64,000 nucleotides of DNA from Streptomyces sp. NBC_01775 (GCF_035917675.1 NZ_CP109105.1:211124-275123), one strand, 5' to 3'; counted from the stretch's first letter, positions 16,401-25,682 are shown. Made by a program: numbers and translations. The notes: generated by a model from the sequence alone, not told the origin.

Positions 16401-19272
16401 GAGCCGGGACCATAGCCACCCGCTTCGCGAGCTGTCCGCTGAACTGCGGAAACTCTCTCGGTAGTTCAGTCAACAGGTACACCAGCGCCGACTGGAGCAG
16501 GTGCAGCGCCAACATCGAGACCTCCTGGGACTCCTTGTCCGAGCCGGTCAGGTCGCCGTCCTTGCCGTAGAACAGGTCGTGGTTGGCGCTGTTCCAGTTC
16601 TCCACGACCTGGAGGCCGTCGTTGATCTCGCGCCGCAGGTCGGCGTCGGCGAGGTAGTCGCAGATGAACGCCGTACGCACCGCGCGCCCCAGTTCTTCGA
16701 TCGCCCGGTAGGTGGGGTGCTTGGGCCCGCCGCGGGTGAAGCGCCGCAGGACCTGCTCGGCCTCGGCGGTGCCCAGGCGCAGGGCGGTGGTGTACTTCAC
16801 GATCTGGTCGTACTGCTGGCGGATCAGGTCCCAGTCGATCGTTTTGGTCGACAGCACCGGCGCCAGGTTCGGCCACGTCTCGTCCTGACCGGCCGCCGGC
16901 CGGTACAGGCGTGCCGAGCCGACGTTCTTCAGCCGGGGCAGCAGGTTGAAGCCGAGCATGTGGGCGAAGGCGAACCCGACGATCGAGGCGCCGTGCGTGT
17001 CGGTGTACTGCCGGTCGATCTCCACGTCCGTGCAGTGCCGCAGCACGCCCTCGATCATTGCGGCGACCTCGGAGGCCGAGCAGGACTTGAGCTGGCTGTA
17101 GACGCACAGCGACTTTTTCTCGACGTGCCAGTAGATCATCACCCCGGGGCCGCGGTAGCGCTGGTGCCACTCGGTCATGAAGTTGCTGGACCAGGAGCCG
17201 AACTTCTTGGAATCGCTCGCGCAGGCGGTGCCCTCGCCCCACCATGCGGCATCGCGGGCGGCGAAGGTGGAGTTGACCAGCCGCACCAGCGCGGAGCGCA
17301 GGTTGGCCCGGTTGACGAACAGGTGCCGCACCCGCCGCAGGACGGCCTCGCTCTCGCCGTGCTTGCCGGTGACCGCGACCCGCTTGATGCCCATGTTCGT
17401 GCCCAGGGCGAACAGCACCAGCAGCAGCCGGCGCCGCAGCACCGCCTTCGGGACCGCCTCCCTGGTGGCGACCGAGGTGAACTCAGACGTGAAGCCGGTG
17501 GCGAACTCGGCCTCCTTGAGGACGTCGATCAGGTCGATGGTGCCCCAGCGGCGTTCGATCTCCGCCTTCAGTGCGACGAGGTTCTCCGGCTCCTCCTGCT
17601 TGCCCAGCGGCGAGACCTTGATCCACGGCTCGCCGTGCTTCTTGACGATGTCCACCCCGCCCGTGGTGCCCACCTCCAGCGCCGTGTCGAAGCGGGTCAG
17701 GGCCTCGCGCAGCCGCTTCTGAAGGGCCCCGATGAACTTCTCCGGGTCCTGCGGCTGGCGGATCGCGTCGTAGTGCACGTCGCGGTTGTCCTCGAAGTCC
17801 GGTGGCAGATCGTCCTCCGGGTTCTGCCACCGGTTCGCGCCCGGCACCCAAATCTCCCGCCGACGCAGCGCATCCCGCAGGCTGACCAGCACGCACAACT
17901 CGTACGGGATGCGCTCGACCCGGCCGCGCTCGTCCACGACCGCCTTGCGCCACTCCTCGCGCACCACCCCGCTCAGCGGGATCTTCTCCGCCTCGTCGAA
18001 GAACGCTCCTTCCTTCGCGATGGGCTGGTCCAGATACCGTTTGAGCAGATCAATCGCGTCCATCACCGGCCGGTAGGCGGTGTTGTTGCACTTCAGCTCC
18101 AGCGCGTTCAGCAGCGGCGAGAGCATCCGCCGCCAGTGGCCCGAGTACGACGAACGCAGCACCGTCCGCACCCGGGCCCGGTAGCGGGCCTCGTTCGCCG
18201 CCGCCTCCGCCGCCAGCGCCTTCAGCGTCGACTCCCCGGCCACCGGATAGATCACCTTGCGGACCGTGCCGCCCGGCTCGGCAACCGCCGCCTCCGCCAG
18301 CCGCAGCAGGATGCCCTCCTTGCCGCGGACCCGCTTCATCTCCTTGTTGAACTCGCCCTCTACCTTCTTCTCCGCGCGCGTGTTGATCTTCTGCACGAGC
18401 TGGATGAACAGCTCCACCAGCGAGTCGGTGATCTCCGTCTGGCGCACATGGCACAGCGTCGACAGCAGCGTGTACCGCACCGGGCCGGCCGCCGCCCGCA
18501 GGTCCGAGGGGTACTCCTTCGACGCCCGTGCCCGCCAGGCGGCCACCAGCTTCTCCGACACGTCCCCGAACAGCTCCGGCGGCAGTTCCAGCGCGCGGAC
18601 CCGCTGGAGCTTGTTCACCTCCGCCAGGAGGCTGTCCAGCCCCAGCGCGCCCGGGTCGGCCTTCAGCTCGGTGAAGAACGTGCCCCCGCCGCCCGTGCTG
18701 TCCTCACTCGCGTCGGCGTCCTCGGCGATCAGGTCATCCAGCCGGGACCGGGTCGCCGCCGACAGCCGGCCCACCGTAGTCGCGCAGAACCGTTCCTCGA
18801 AGGTGCTGACCGCCGACCCCACCAGGCGGGCGATACGCCCCGGCGTCGGCGGCTCCAGCCTGTCCTTGCGGCAGCGGACCACCACCGCCTCCGCCAGCCG
18901 GTCCCTCGACAGCTCCACCCCGCACAGCTCCACCGCCAGCCACTCGGCGAGCTGGTCCTGGTCCTCCTCAGTGCAATCGCGGAAGCCGAACGCGCCCCGG
19001 ATCTCCACCCGGTGCCGCTTGATCGCCCGCCCCGCCCAGTCGTACGCGGCCCACTCCTCCGCCGCCACCTTCACCTGCTGAGCGACGTACGCCACCGCCG
19101 GCGCCGGGATCTCCTCGGCGTTCTCTGGGAACCGGGCCTCCACCTCGAAGAACTTCAGTAACAGCGCGAACCCCAACCGGTTCGCCCCCGACTTGTTCCG
19201 CAGCCGCTCCTGATCCTCCTCCAGCAGCGTCCAGACCTCGATCAGGTCCTCCGGCTCCCACTCCTGGCGCAC
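16294..19272 (-). CDS. tnpA: Tn3-family transposase, C-terminus replaced by insertion
   Basis: The frame begins [20 protein letters not shown] and [17 protein letters not shown], the canonical Tn3 transposase start, 113 bp inside the right terminal repeat. It holds the DDE region ([40 protein letters not shown]). Native sequence runs to [11 protein letters not shown] at about 16480; the last 60 codons of the 992-aa reading frame are coded by the Tn554-like element. The missing tail lies at 11869-12121. The final Glu of the active site (VENWNS) is retained, but the loss of the conserved C-terminus probably inactivates it. Confidence 0.9.
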   Translation of the reverse strand: MRQEWEPEDLIEVWTLLEEDQERLRNKSGANRLGFALLLKFFEVEARFPENAEEIPAPAVAYVAQQVKVAAEEWAAYDWAGRAIKRHRVEIRGAFGFRDCTEEDQDQLAEWLAVELCGVELSRDRLAEAVVVRCRKDRLEPPTPGRIARLVGSAVSTFEERFCATTVGRLSAATRSRLDDLIAEDADASEDSTGGGGTFFTELKADPGALGLDSLLAEVNKLQRVRALELPPELFGDVSEKLVAAWRARASKEYPSDLRAAAGPVRYTLLSTLCHVRQTEITDSLVELFIQLVQKINTRAEKKVEGEFNKEMKRVRGKEGILLRLAEAAVAEPGGTVRKVIYPVAGESTLKALAAEAAANEARYRARVRTVLRSSYSGHWRRMLSPLLNALELKCNNTAYRPVMDAIDLLKRYLDQPIAKEGAFFDEAEKIPLSGVVREEWRKAVVDERGRVERIPYELCVLVSLRDALRRREIWVPGANRWQNPEDDLPPDFEDNRDVHYDAIRQPQDPEKFIGALQKRLREALTRFDTALEVGTTGGVDIVKKHGEPWIKVSPLGKQEEPENLVALKAEIERRWGTIDLIDVLKEAEFATGFTSEFTSVATREAVPKAVLRRRLLLVLFALGTNMGIKRVAVTGKHGESEAVLRRVRHLFVNRANLRSALVRLVNSTFAARDAAWWGEGTACASDSKKFGSWSSNFMTEWHQRYRGPGVMIYWHVEKKSLCVYSQLKSCSASEVAAMIEGVLRHCTDVEIDRQYTDTHGASIVGFAFAHMLGFNLLPRLKNVGSARLYRPAAGQDETWPNLAPVLSTKTIDWDLIRQQYDQIVKYTTALRLGTAEAEQVLRRFTRGGPKHPTYRAIEELGRAVRTAFICDYLADADLRREINDGLQVVENWNSANHDLFYGKDGDLTGSDKESQEVSMLALHLLQSALVYLLTELPREFPQFSGQLAKRVAMVPARDRETWGRPGSALARRTTGRVAPGDQRCVGAVPAA

Positions 19273-19384
19273 CCCGGGCTCCTTCCGGCCGTCATGACCG
19301 GACCAACGTCGCTGAGCACGGCCCCCGATGAACCCAGAAGATCGAAAACGCTGACGAGCGCACCCCAGATCCGCTACAGAGAGC

Positions 19385-19422
19385 TACTTGTCACTTCGCG
19401 GCAGCTTCGGGAGAACAGGGCC
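19385..19422 (-). repeat. Tn3 right terminal inverted repeat (38 bp)
   Basis: Exact reverse complement of 8144-8181; followed by the target duplication GAGGC at 19423-19427. Confidence 0.95.
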
Positions 19423-19679
19423 GAGGCGAGAGCACGGCCTGACGCGGTGTCGTTCCCCGCAGCCGTACGCCTTCCACCTGGCCAGAAGCGCGCCTTCCTG
19501 GATGGTCAAGCCCAAGCCGAAGCCGAACCAGTGCTTCCCGCTCACCGTAGCCGTCCGCTCTGGTCCAGATCAGTGACGGCCAGCCCCGCTCGGCCGCTGT
19601 GTCGCGCAGGGCCGCCAGTCCGGAGCGGACCTGGCTGGCAGCCCGCAGGCTCCTGGGGAAGTTGCAGGTCTCAGCCGTC
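19423..19679. other. Flank of the transposon without a supportable gene
   Basis: The 250 bp right of the transposon would rejoin the sequence before 8143 after excision. Short open stretches exist on both strands but none has a start with a ribosome site or a recognisable motif. A weak minus-strand stretch (RSGLAALRDTAAERGWPSLI) may be a remnant of a lost gene. Confidence 0.4.
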
Positions 19680-20018
19680 TCAGGCCGCGGTTGTTGGGCT
19701 TGCTGTTTTGGCGGTGCGGCGGTGTTCGGCGTTGATGCGCTGGGCTTCTTCGAGCTGGTCTTCGAGGATGACGATGCGGCAGGCAGCCTCGATGGGGGTC
19801 CCGTGGTCGACGAGTTCCCGGGCGCGGGCCGCGATGCGCAGTTGGTAGCGGGAGTAGCGGCGGTGGCCGCCGGGGGAGCGGAGCGGGGTGATGAGGCGGG
19901 CTTCGCCGATGGCTCGGAGGAAGCTGTGGGTGGTGCCGAGCATCTCGGCGGCCCGGCCCATGGTGTAGGCGGGGTAGTCGTCGTCGTCGAGACGGCCGAA
20001 GGAGTCGTCTGCTGTCAT
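19680..20018 (-). CDS. MerR-like DNA-binding protein
   Basis: 112 aa; ATG 20018 with AGAGGTG upstream. YTMGRAAEMLGTTHSFLRAIGEARLITP followed by SPGGHRRYSRYQL is the MerR/BldC winged-helix signature, and the C-terminal half is a single coiled-coil helix (IVILEDQLEEAQRINAEHRR). No effector domain is present, so it may act as a small architectural or developmental regulator of the kind widespread in Streptomyces. A motif-rich non-coding region lies directly upstream (20292-20655). Confidence 0.85.
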   Translation of the reverse strand: MTADDSFGRLDDDDYPAYTMGRAAEMLGTTHSFLRAIGEARLITPLRSPGGHRRYSRYQLRIAARARELVDHGTPIEAACRIVILEDQLEEAQRINAEHRRTAKTASPTTAA

Positions 20019-20291
20019 TGCACCTCTCTGTGGAACGCGTGGAGGGGCCCTGGTGCCGTCTGGCACCAGGGCCCCGAAGGAACTGCTACACCATCTGCCG
20101 GCCCTGATACCGCACCGGCCTTCTGTATCCGCAGACCCGACCGAGACGCTGTCGGGGGTGCGGGGATCGCGGTTGCTTGACCGGAGACCACCTCACTATC
20201 GATGTCCTGCGGTACCCGGGCTCAAGACTTCCGCCCGGGCGATCCTGATGGCGCCTGGCTCCTCCGTTTCTTCCCTCTGGGATCAATCACT

Positions 20292-20655
20292 TACCTACTG
20301 CGGGTACTGCGCTCCTGCGTACTGCTGGTGATGCGAACTGCTCTGTGGCCTGCTGTAGCGCCACTCTTCGGCAGCCAGCCCCGTCGCCCGTCCTGCGTCT
20401 GCCCCGGCTTGGAACCCCACTGCCGAACCTCCCGGTGCGTGCGTCCGCAGCCGACGCCTTCACCGAGGTGCTGCTCACTGCACTGCTGGGTACTGCGAAC
20501 TGCACATACCGAACTGCGGTACTGCTCACGGCGGCCCCTGATCACTGCGGGCCCCCCGGTCCGGTCGTCAGTCCCGTCGCCGTCCTGCAACAACCCTGGC
20601 TCCGGAACTCCACCACCGAACCGTCCTGCGAACTGCAACTGCGGCTACTGCTGGC
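20292..20655 (+). repeat. Cluster of 15 ACTGC motifs, iteron-like
   Basis: ACTGC occurs 15 times on the plus strand between 20297 and 20651, often as TACTGC or GAACTGC, with close spacings of 5-16 bp in three sub-clusters (20297-20341, 20477-20525, 20632-20651). Less than one occurrence is expected by chance in this length. No gene is supported here on either strand. The arrangement resembles iterons of a replication origin, a plasmid transfer locus or a multi-site operator. Confidence 0.6.
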
Positions 20656-20849
20656 CGGCAGTTCGTCTCTGCCAGGCCTCGTCGATCTCGGCTACGAGAG
20701 AAACCATAACCACACCACAACCTAATGTCTACTCCAGCCAACATAGATTTCCGCGTGTTCGTCGATGAGGTAATCGACCTCGCCCAGCGATGGAGGGAGG
20801 GTGGGAGCAAGCCGGGCTAACGGACCGCAGGCCGGGGCACAAGCCCCGC

Positions 20850-21300
20850 GCGGACGGGTCACCAGTGTCGAAGTCGACGAGGAAATCGCCGCCGCAACCC
20901 GGCAGTGACTGAAGCAGGCCGAGGTCGCCGTCCACGTGCACAACGGGGACGGCGAGACGGGTGACGTACCCGGCGACGGGTACGAGCGGGTCATCGCTAC
21001 CTACGCTGTCGAGACGATCCCCTGAGCTGGGTGGCCAGGGCCCGGCCCGGCGCGCGGATCGTCGCACCCTGGGGCCGTCTGGGACATGTTGCGATCAGCG
21101 TCTCCGAGGACGGGCGCCAGGCCGTCGGGCATGTGCGCGGCCTCGCCCAGTTCATGCCGGCCCGCGACACCACCCCCCGCCACGTCGGCTTCCGTCAGCT
21201 GCGTGCCGATCACGAGCCCGCCCACGAACACGGCCTCGCCCGCGATCTGACACCCCTGCACCAGGACTGGCACCTGCGCTTCGCGCTCCGGGTAGCGGTT
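20850..21300 (+). pseudogene. Methyltransferase remnant (PIMT-like), copy B
   Basis: Three frames hold successive pieces: VTSVEVDEEIAAATRQ (SAM-binding region, about 20858), YERVIATYAVETIP (about 20981-21024, stop after it) and APWGRLGHVAISVSEDGRQA (21067-21126) with FMPARDTTPRHVGF. The order is that of a PIMT-like methyltransferase of graspetide loci. Internal stops and frame changes make it a pseudogene. It is a diverged relative of the remnant at 5600-5830. Confidence 0.55.
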
Positions 21301-21383
21301 CGGCAGTCCCCGCGTATTCCGCGCGCCGGTCCGGGGCGACGTGGGCGCGCGGCCCCGCTGGCCGTGGAGTCATGGCGGTGCGG

Positions 21384-21786
21384 GACTGATTGGACATCCG
21401 GCACGTCGGCGTCGCCGGGCCCGCGGTGGGTGCGGGCTGGCCGGTTGGGTGATGGGGAAGCCGTCACTCTTTAGAGTTAACGAGTTCGGTGGTTCCGGGG
21501 GGATTTGATGACAACCATGTTGCTCGCCGGGAGGCGTTCGGGGCGGCGCATGCGGGCACTGACGATCTGAGCTGCGCGCGCGTATTCGATTCTCAAGGCG
21601 GAGATTTTCGCGGCTTATGCCCGAATCGCTGATCGATTTTTAGCGTCTACCGAACAGTACCGCTCAGAGCATTGAGAAGGCTGGTCGCTCAGCGCCGACG
21701 GGCGTCTATACCCATGGTGCTACTTTCCGGCACCGGGTGCGTGCGGAAGGTAGTACTGTCCCCTCTCCGGCCATTCGCCGGGCAAG
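21384..21786. other. Non-coding stretch
   Basis: About 400 bp, locally less GC-rich around 21470-21660, without a supportable gene. A 20-codon open frame at 21509 exists but has nothing to back it. Confidence 0.4.
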
Positions 21787-21828
21787 CAAGGACCCCGGCT
21801 GTGCTTGGCCGGCCCACCGGGGTCCTTG
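21787..21828. terminator. Strong hairpin terminator
   Basis: CAAGGACCCCGG (21787-21798) pairs perfectly with CCGGGGTCCTTG (21817-21828) around an 18-nt loop, without a T run, as usual in Streptomyces. Confidence 0.6.
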
Positions 21829-21869
21829 TCACTTCTTGACGCCAGTCCGAACCCCGAGAGGAACCCCTC

Positions 21870-22151
21870 ATGGCTCTACACCCACGTCCAATTCGCCTCC
21901 CTGCACGTGCTGATGCACTTACGGGGAAATCGAGTCGCGAACGTATCATCCCTAGTCGCGGTGCGGTTGAAACGCCTCAGTGGAATGTCTGCGCTGTCAC
22001 CGTCCGCGGGAGCCTGCTCATCACAGCACTTTGCTTGCCTCTGCTCGTGGTGCCGGACGCTCTCCCGCCCCGCGGGGTACCGCTCGTCACGGTCCTCCTG
22101 GCGGCCTCCCACGGATCCTTCCTGGTCCACCGGCGTATTCGTCGTCGCTGA
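21870..22151 (+). CDS. Small membrane protein
   Basis: 93 aa; ATG 21870 with GAGAGG upstream. A basic N-terminus is followed by one or two hydrophobic segments (GSLLITALCLPLLVVPDA and VPLVTVLLAASHGSFLV) and a basic tail HRRIRRR. No family recognised. It lies before the HTH genes at 22284 and 23231 on the same strand and may be co-transcribed with them. Confidence 0.45.
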   Translation: MALHPRPIRLPARADALTGKSSRERIIPSRGAVETPQWNVCAVTVRGSLLITALCLPLLVVPDALPPRGVPLVTVLLAASHGSFLVHRRIRRR

Positions 22152-22283
22152 TCCGCCCGGCCGGGCGGCGGCCCACGGCGATGAACCGCCCGCCTCGCCG
22201 CCCGGCAGCAGCGCTGATCACCATCACGCCCCTCGGCGGGCGGGCGTAGATACCCGCCCAGGCACCCCCGAAAGAGGTCACCC

Positions 22284-23207
22284 GTGTCCGTGCCCGCTCG
22301 TTCCCACTCCGCCGGCCCGCAGCCCCGCACCACCCCTTCTCTCGACTCCGGCCGGGCGGCCCGCTGCACCTACGGTCTGCGCGTCATCGCCGAAGAGCTC
22401 CACACGCTCTCCGAGTCCCTGATGCTCGCGGCCTACAGCGACGGCTCCCCCGCAGAGATCGCCCGGCTTCTCGCAGGGATGAACACCCTGCTGCAGAAAG
22501 AGGCCGGAGCCCTCGTCGTACGGCAGCGCTCACAGGGCAAACCCCTCACCGGGATCGCTACCGAACTCGGTCTGTCCGAGGACCGGCTACGCAAGAAATA
22601 CCCGCCCGAGAAGGTCGATCAACAGCTCGCGGCCCACAAACGGCTGGTGTGCAGCAGGCCGTCCGAGGGGAGGAGCACCGTTGCCCTCCAGCCGGAGTGG
22701 CGCCAGCCGTATCAGCGCGTGGCGGCGGCTCTGACCCGGATGGTGCACGAGAGCAACACCTCCCAGCGGCAGGTCGCCACAGCCCTCCAGGTCGACCCGT
22801 CCTACATCTCGCGGCTGCTCTCCGGCGAGCGGGAAGCTTCCTGGCTGCACGTCAAGGAGGTCTGTGACGTGTGCGGGGTCGAGCCCGAACTGCTGGAACC
22901 CCTGTGGGAGGTCGCCGCGGGTGTTCCTGCGAACTCGGACAAACCAGTCCAGTACCTGCGCACCTATCTGCGGGCCCTTCACTACGCCGCCGGCTCCCCG
23001 GGCGAAGGGCGCGTCCTCGACTCCGCACCCGGCCTCACCGACCACAGGCTGCAGCAGGCACTCGAGGGGCCCGGCGTCCCCCACTGGGACGTGATCGCCC
23101 AAGTCGTCACCGCGTTCAAGGGCTTGCCGCAGACCGCGCACCAGATGTGGCAGCAGGCCCGCTACATCCATGAGACCGGCCCCGCCCCCGCTGAGGTCTT
23201 CGGCTGA
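22284..23207 (+). CDS. XRE-type regulator with two HTH regions
   Basis: 307 aa; GTG 22284 preceded by AAAGAGGT. The first third has a sigma-region-4-like HTH (GKPLTGIATELGLSEDRLRKKY, about residues 85-106). The middle has a standard XRE HTH (NTSQRQVATALQVDPSYISRLLSGER, split over about 160-185). The C-terminal third is helical with no known domain. This double arrangement is seen in Streptomyces plasmid-borne regulators; target unknown. The next gene starts 23 bp downstream and is probably in the same operon. Confidence 0.75.
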   Translation: MSVPARSHSAGPQPRTTPSLDSGRAARCTYGLRVIAEELHTLSESLMLAAYSDGSPAEIARLLAGMNTLLQKEAGALVVRQRSQGKPLTGIATELGLSEDRLRKKYPPEKVDQQLAAHKRLVCSRPSEGRSTVALQPEWRQPYQRVAAALTRMVHESNTSQRQVATALQVDPSYISRLLSGEREASWLHVKEVCDVCGVEPELLEPLWEVAAGVPANSDKPVQYLRTYLRALHYAAGSPGEGRVLDSAPGLTDHRLQQALEGPGVPHWDVIAQVVTAFKGLPQTAHQMWQQARYIHETGPAPAEVFG

Positions 23208-23230
23208 CCCGCACACCCATGAGAAGGATC

Positions 23231-23689
23231 ATGAAAACTTCCGTCTCGCCCGCCGTGCTCACGACCGCCTTCTACGCCTTCTACGACCTGCACCGCCCCG
23301 TCTACCACGCCTACGCCGCCTCCCATCTGACGCCGGAGGAGGCCCAGGTCGCCGTCGCTCACCTCTTCAACCTGGTCGCCAGCAACTGGAGCACCGTGGT
23401 CGCGAAACCCTGCCCCGCCGCCTGGGCATGGCGCAGGCACACCCGCGCCGTCGCCCAGCGCAGCGGCCACCCCCGCACCGCAGCCGATGATGCCGCTCTG
23501 CTCCATGAGCACCTGCGGCTGAGCATTGAGAAGATCGCCTTTGTCACCGGCACCGAACGCGCGACGGTGACCGCGCTCTTAGCCACCTCCCGCCGACGAC
23601 GGAGTTGCGAGCGCAGCAGGCCGTTGGTGGCATTACGAAACAACGCACATCCCGTGGGGGCGAACCCTGGACTGGTTCCCCTGTCTTGA
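23231..23689 (+). CDS. Hypothetical protein with C-terminal HTH-like motif
   Basis: About 152 aa from ATG 23231, which has GAGAAGG 4 nt upstream and is a better start than ATG 23219. It begins TSVSPAVLTTAFYAFYDLHRP and contains IEKIAFVTGTERATVTALLAT, which resembles the last two helices of a sigma-factor region 4. It is placed directly behind the XRE regulator. The last 30 residues look unlike protein and may reflect a frameshift near 23600. Confidence 0.55.
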   Translation: MKTSVSPAVLTTAFYAFYDLHRPVYHAYAASHLTPEEAQVAVAHLFNLVASNWSTVVAKPCPAAWAWRRHTRAVAQRSGHPRTAADDAALLHEHLRLSIEKIAFVTGTERATVTALLATSRRRRSCERSRPLVALRNNAHPVGANPGLVPLS

Positions 23690-23796
23690 AGGGACCTGGC
23701 AGCAGATCGACGCTGAACGCACCTCGCGCATCGCACGCACCGTTGCGGCCGGGAGCCGAACGAGCCGAGCGCCCTCACGGCCGGCTACGCCAGGCC

Positions 23797-24189
23797 TCAG
23801 TTCTCCCCGAATACGGGCAGTTCGTCGGGGGAGAGGTCGGGGCGCAGGCGCCGTACCCCCACCGGGTGGCGGTATCTCCCTGCGGCGACGGCGGCATCGC
23901 CCTCGAACTCGACGACCGCCGACGGCCGCACACGCCGGTGCTCCAAAGCCTCCCGGGTTCCCCAGGCCGGGCTGAAGGTGACATTCATCCAGGGGTGATC
24001 GGGTGAGGGAGCTGCGAGGACGGCGCCCACCTCATGCCGCAGCGGTGTGGGCAGGGGAGTGCTGCGCGCGATCATTCGTAGCCTGTCGTCGTCGTAGCGG
24101 CCGAGCAGCAGGGTGTGGGGGAGCGTCAGCGGTCCGGTCACCGCCCCGAGTCCATCCGCACTCTCTGATCCCTCAGCCCACCTCCACAT
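23797..24189 (-). pseudogene. ATP-dependent DNA ligase, C-terminal fragment
   Basis: The frame reads LPHTLLLGRYDDDRLRMIAR, then HPWMNVTFSPAWGTREALEH and VRPSAVVEFEGDAAVAAGRY, the OB-fold C-terminus of small Streptomyces ATP-dependent DNA ligases. The catalytic domain with the lysine motif is absent and the frame opens without a proper start. The fragment is a close relative of the one at 34523-34882. Confidence 0.7.
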
Positions 24190-24209
24190 TCAAGGTTTGT
24201 TGCAGGTTT
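24188..24209 (+). promoter_or_regulatory. Element shared upstream of two secreted nuclease genes, copy 1
   Basis: 22 identical bases (start ATTCAAGGTTTG, end GCAGGTTT) occur here and at 40819-40840, 141 and 138 bp before the starts of the two secreted DNase genes. It contains the half-site GGTTTGTTGCA. A shared operator or promoter is the simplest reading. Confidence 0.55.
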
Positions 24210-24349
24210 CTCCCAGCCCGCCCCGGCACGGTGGGAACACACTGACCAGGCGAAGGGCCAGGTCCGTCGGGCACTGGCCTTCGCGACGGAAAGGGGTACT
24301 CGTGCGCGCCCGTACAGGCCGGCCGCGCGGGTACCAGCCAGGAGGGGGA

Positions 24350-25285
24350 ATGATGAACAGGTCAAGATGGGGCGCAGGGCTGGCGCTGCTTGTGACGGCA
24401 GGAGTGACGATACCTATGCTCGCTGCTGGGGCCGGCGGGTCGGGCGAGGGGCAGGCCGCCAAAGCTGAGACGGCAGGAGTGACATCCAGGCTCGCTGCTG
24501 GGGCCGGCGGGTCGGGCGAGGGGCAGGCCGCCAAGGCTTCGGTGGTCCGTGACCGGGTCATGTCCTGGAACTCCAACGGGCAGGACCTCGGCACACCGCA
24601 GCTCGTTGCCGAGCAGATCATGCGTTTCAAGCCCCAGATCGCCCTGCTCCAGGAATCGTGCCACGGCGAGGTGGACGAGGCTGTCAAGATGCTGAAGCGA
24701 CAGGGGCTGGAGTACGACGCCTATCCCGGGCAGTGGACCGACCTCAACACCTGCGACGGCACCAAAATGCTGGGGTCGGTGGCCCTGGCAGCCAAGGGCA
24801 CCAAGGTCGACGGATACGGTGCTGACCCCTACAAGGACAGAGACTTCAACGAGAACCGGAACCTCACGTTCTTCATAACCCGTCTCGCGGGTCGGGACGT
24901 CCGGGTGTTCAACACGCAGCTCAGCGACGCCGGGGATAGAGACCTCCGCGTCAAACAGGTGGACCAGCTGATGGATGCCGTCCCTGGCATGCCGAACACG
25001 CTGATTGCCGGTGACTTCAACGCCCAGCCCTGGTCGCCCCAGTACCCGGAAATGGGGCGGATCTGGAAGTCAGGGTTCTCGGACGTCGACCCGTTCTGCA
25101 AGCAGACCTGGGACAGCCGCTGCAACGGCACGCAGGTCGGTTCGGGCAAGAAGTTCGACTACATCCTCCACAAGGGGCTGAACTCCCGGAATTGCATGCT
25201 GCACACGGTGAACGACGACCACCGCGTGGTGGTCAGTGACCTGACCGCCGGTCAGGCATCGGGCAGGCCCTGCTCCCTGGTCTGA
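24350..25285 (+). CDS. Secreted endonuclease/exonuclease/phosphatase-family nuclease
   Basis: 311 aa; ATG 24350 with GGAGGGGG. A signal peptide (SRWGAGLALLVTAGVTIPML) is followed by the EEP fold: VMSWNSNGQ, LLQESCHGE (metal-binding Glu), VFNTQLSDAG, IAGDFNAQPWSP (Asp-Asn) and NDDHRVVVSD (catalytic His). Expected activity is Mg-dependent DNA or phosphodiester cleavage outside the cell. A 75-bp tandem duplication (24394-24468 and 24469-24543) doubles a 25-residue segment LAAGAGGSGEGQAAKA just after the signal peptide. The shared element at 24188 suggests co-regulation with the DNase gene at 40978. Confidence 0.85.
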   Translation: MMNRSRWGAGLALLVTAGVTIPMLAAGAGGSGEGQAAKAETAGVTSRLAAGAGGSGEGQAAKASVVRDRVMSWNSNGQDLGTPQLVAEQIMRFKPQIALLQESCHGEVDEAVKMLKRQGLEYDAYPGQWTDLNTCDGTKMLGSVALAAKGTKVDGYGADPYKDRDFNENRNLTFFITRLAGRDVRVFNTQLSDAGDRDLRVKQVDQLMDAVPGMPNTLIAGDFNAQPWSPQYPEMGRIWKSGFSDVDPFCKQTWDSRCNGTQVGSGKKFDYILHKGLNSRNCMLHTVNDDHRVVVSDLTAGQASGRPCSLV

Positions 25286-25514
25286 CCAGGCATCCATCTC
25301 GGGGCATCCGGGCGCCGGCCCGGCCGGCAAGCGCAACGCCGACCGCGGCCGGCGTTAAACGCGGGCGCCCGCACTTTCTGAGAGAACCACCTTGTGACCG
25401 GGATTCTTCGGGCCTCCAGCATGGTGAAGTGGCGGACCCGACAGCCAGCGGAACACACGGCACGCTGAGCGGCCATGGCGGACAGCGAGCCGCGCCACGT
25501 CGCGTACCCGCTGC

Positions 25515-25682
25515 TCATCTGTCCACTCGTTCCTCCGCCAGAGGCCAGGACTTGAGCACGTGCCCGTCCGCCCTTCTCGTGAGGCGGATGGTTACCCCGG
25601 TGCTGTCACCGCCGTACTGGCCGACCCAGGCACGGTATTTACGATCGGCGGTCTCCCACTCCTCCCAGTCGCCGGTGATGAC
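25515..25682 (-). pseudogene. Small protein fragment, minus-strand member of head-to-head pair
   Basis: The minus strand reads VITGDWEEWETADRKYRAWV then TIRLTRRADGHVLKSWPLAE to a stop at 25515. I see this as a real small Streptomyces protein, but no in-frame start codon precedes it, so it is probably truncated. Its second half resembles the product of the plus-strand frame at 25703. Confidence 0.4.

Larger units (their letters stand above)
12122..16476. mobile_element. Tn554-like element inserted in tnpA
   Basis: The 4.35-kb insert separates the two halves of the Tn3 transposase and holds three same-strand genes with overlapping stops and starts: a 412-aa tyrosine recombinase, a long second recombinase (frameshifted) and a 180-aa small protein. 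That is the tnpA-tnpB-tnpC order of Tn554. The ends carry short imperfect inverted repeats (GTTCTCTGAACTCCG at 12122-12136; complement of GTTGACTGAACTACCG at 16459-16474). A recombinase-in-trio element is the alternative reading; the long second gene and small third gene favour Tn554. Confidence 0.8.
8144..19422. mobile_element. Complete Tn3-family transposon, 11279 bp, with nested Tn554-like element
   Basis: The ends are perfect 38-bp inverted repeats (8144-8181 and 19385-19422) and the element is bracketed by the 5-bp direct duplication GAGGC (8139-8143 and 19423-19427), exactly the target duplication of the Tn3 family. Inside are a serine resolvase at the left end and a Tn3-type transposase reading inward from the right end. 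The cargo is a hydrolase, a PadR-type regulator and a quinone oxidoreductase. The transposase gene is interrupted by a second element at 12122-16476, so this copy should no longer transpose by itself. The intact duplication says the insertion was recent enough to be unaltered. Confidence 0.92.

Noticed and set aside
12122..16476. Recombinase-in-trio (RIT) element
   Set aside because: Three recombinase-like frames first suggested RIT, but two of them are one frameshifted gene and the third gene is not a recombinase, so a Tn554-type element fits better.
16501..19161. An 886-codon open frame on the plus strand
   Set aside because: It is exactly antisense to the Tn3 transposase, rich in Arg, Pro, Leu and His as expected for a GC-rich shadow, and has no domain.
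20345..20725. A 126-codon frame through the ACTGC cluster
   Set aside because: Its composition follows the repeated motif (Leu-Leu-Thr-Ala), and there is no start signal.
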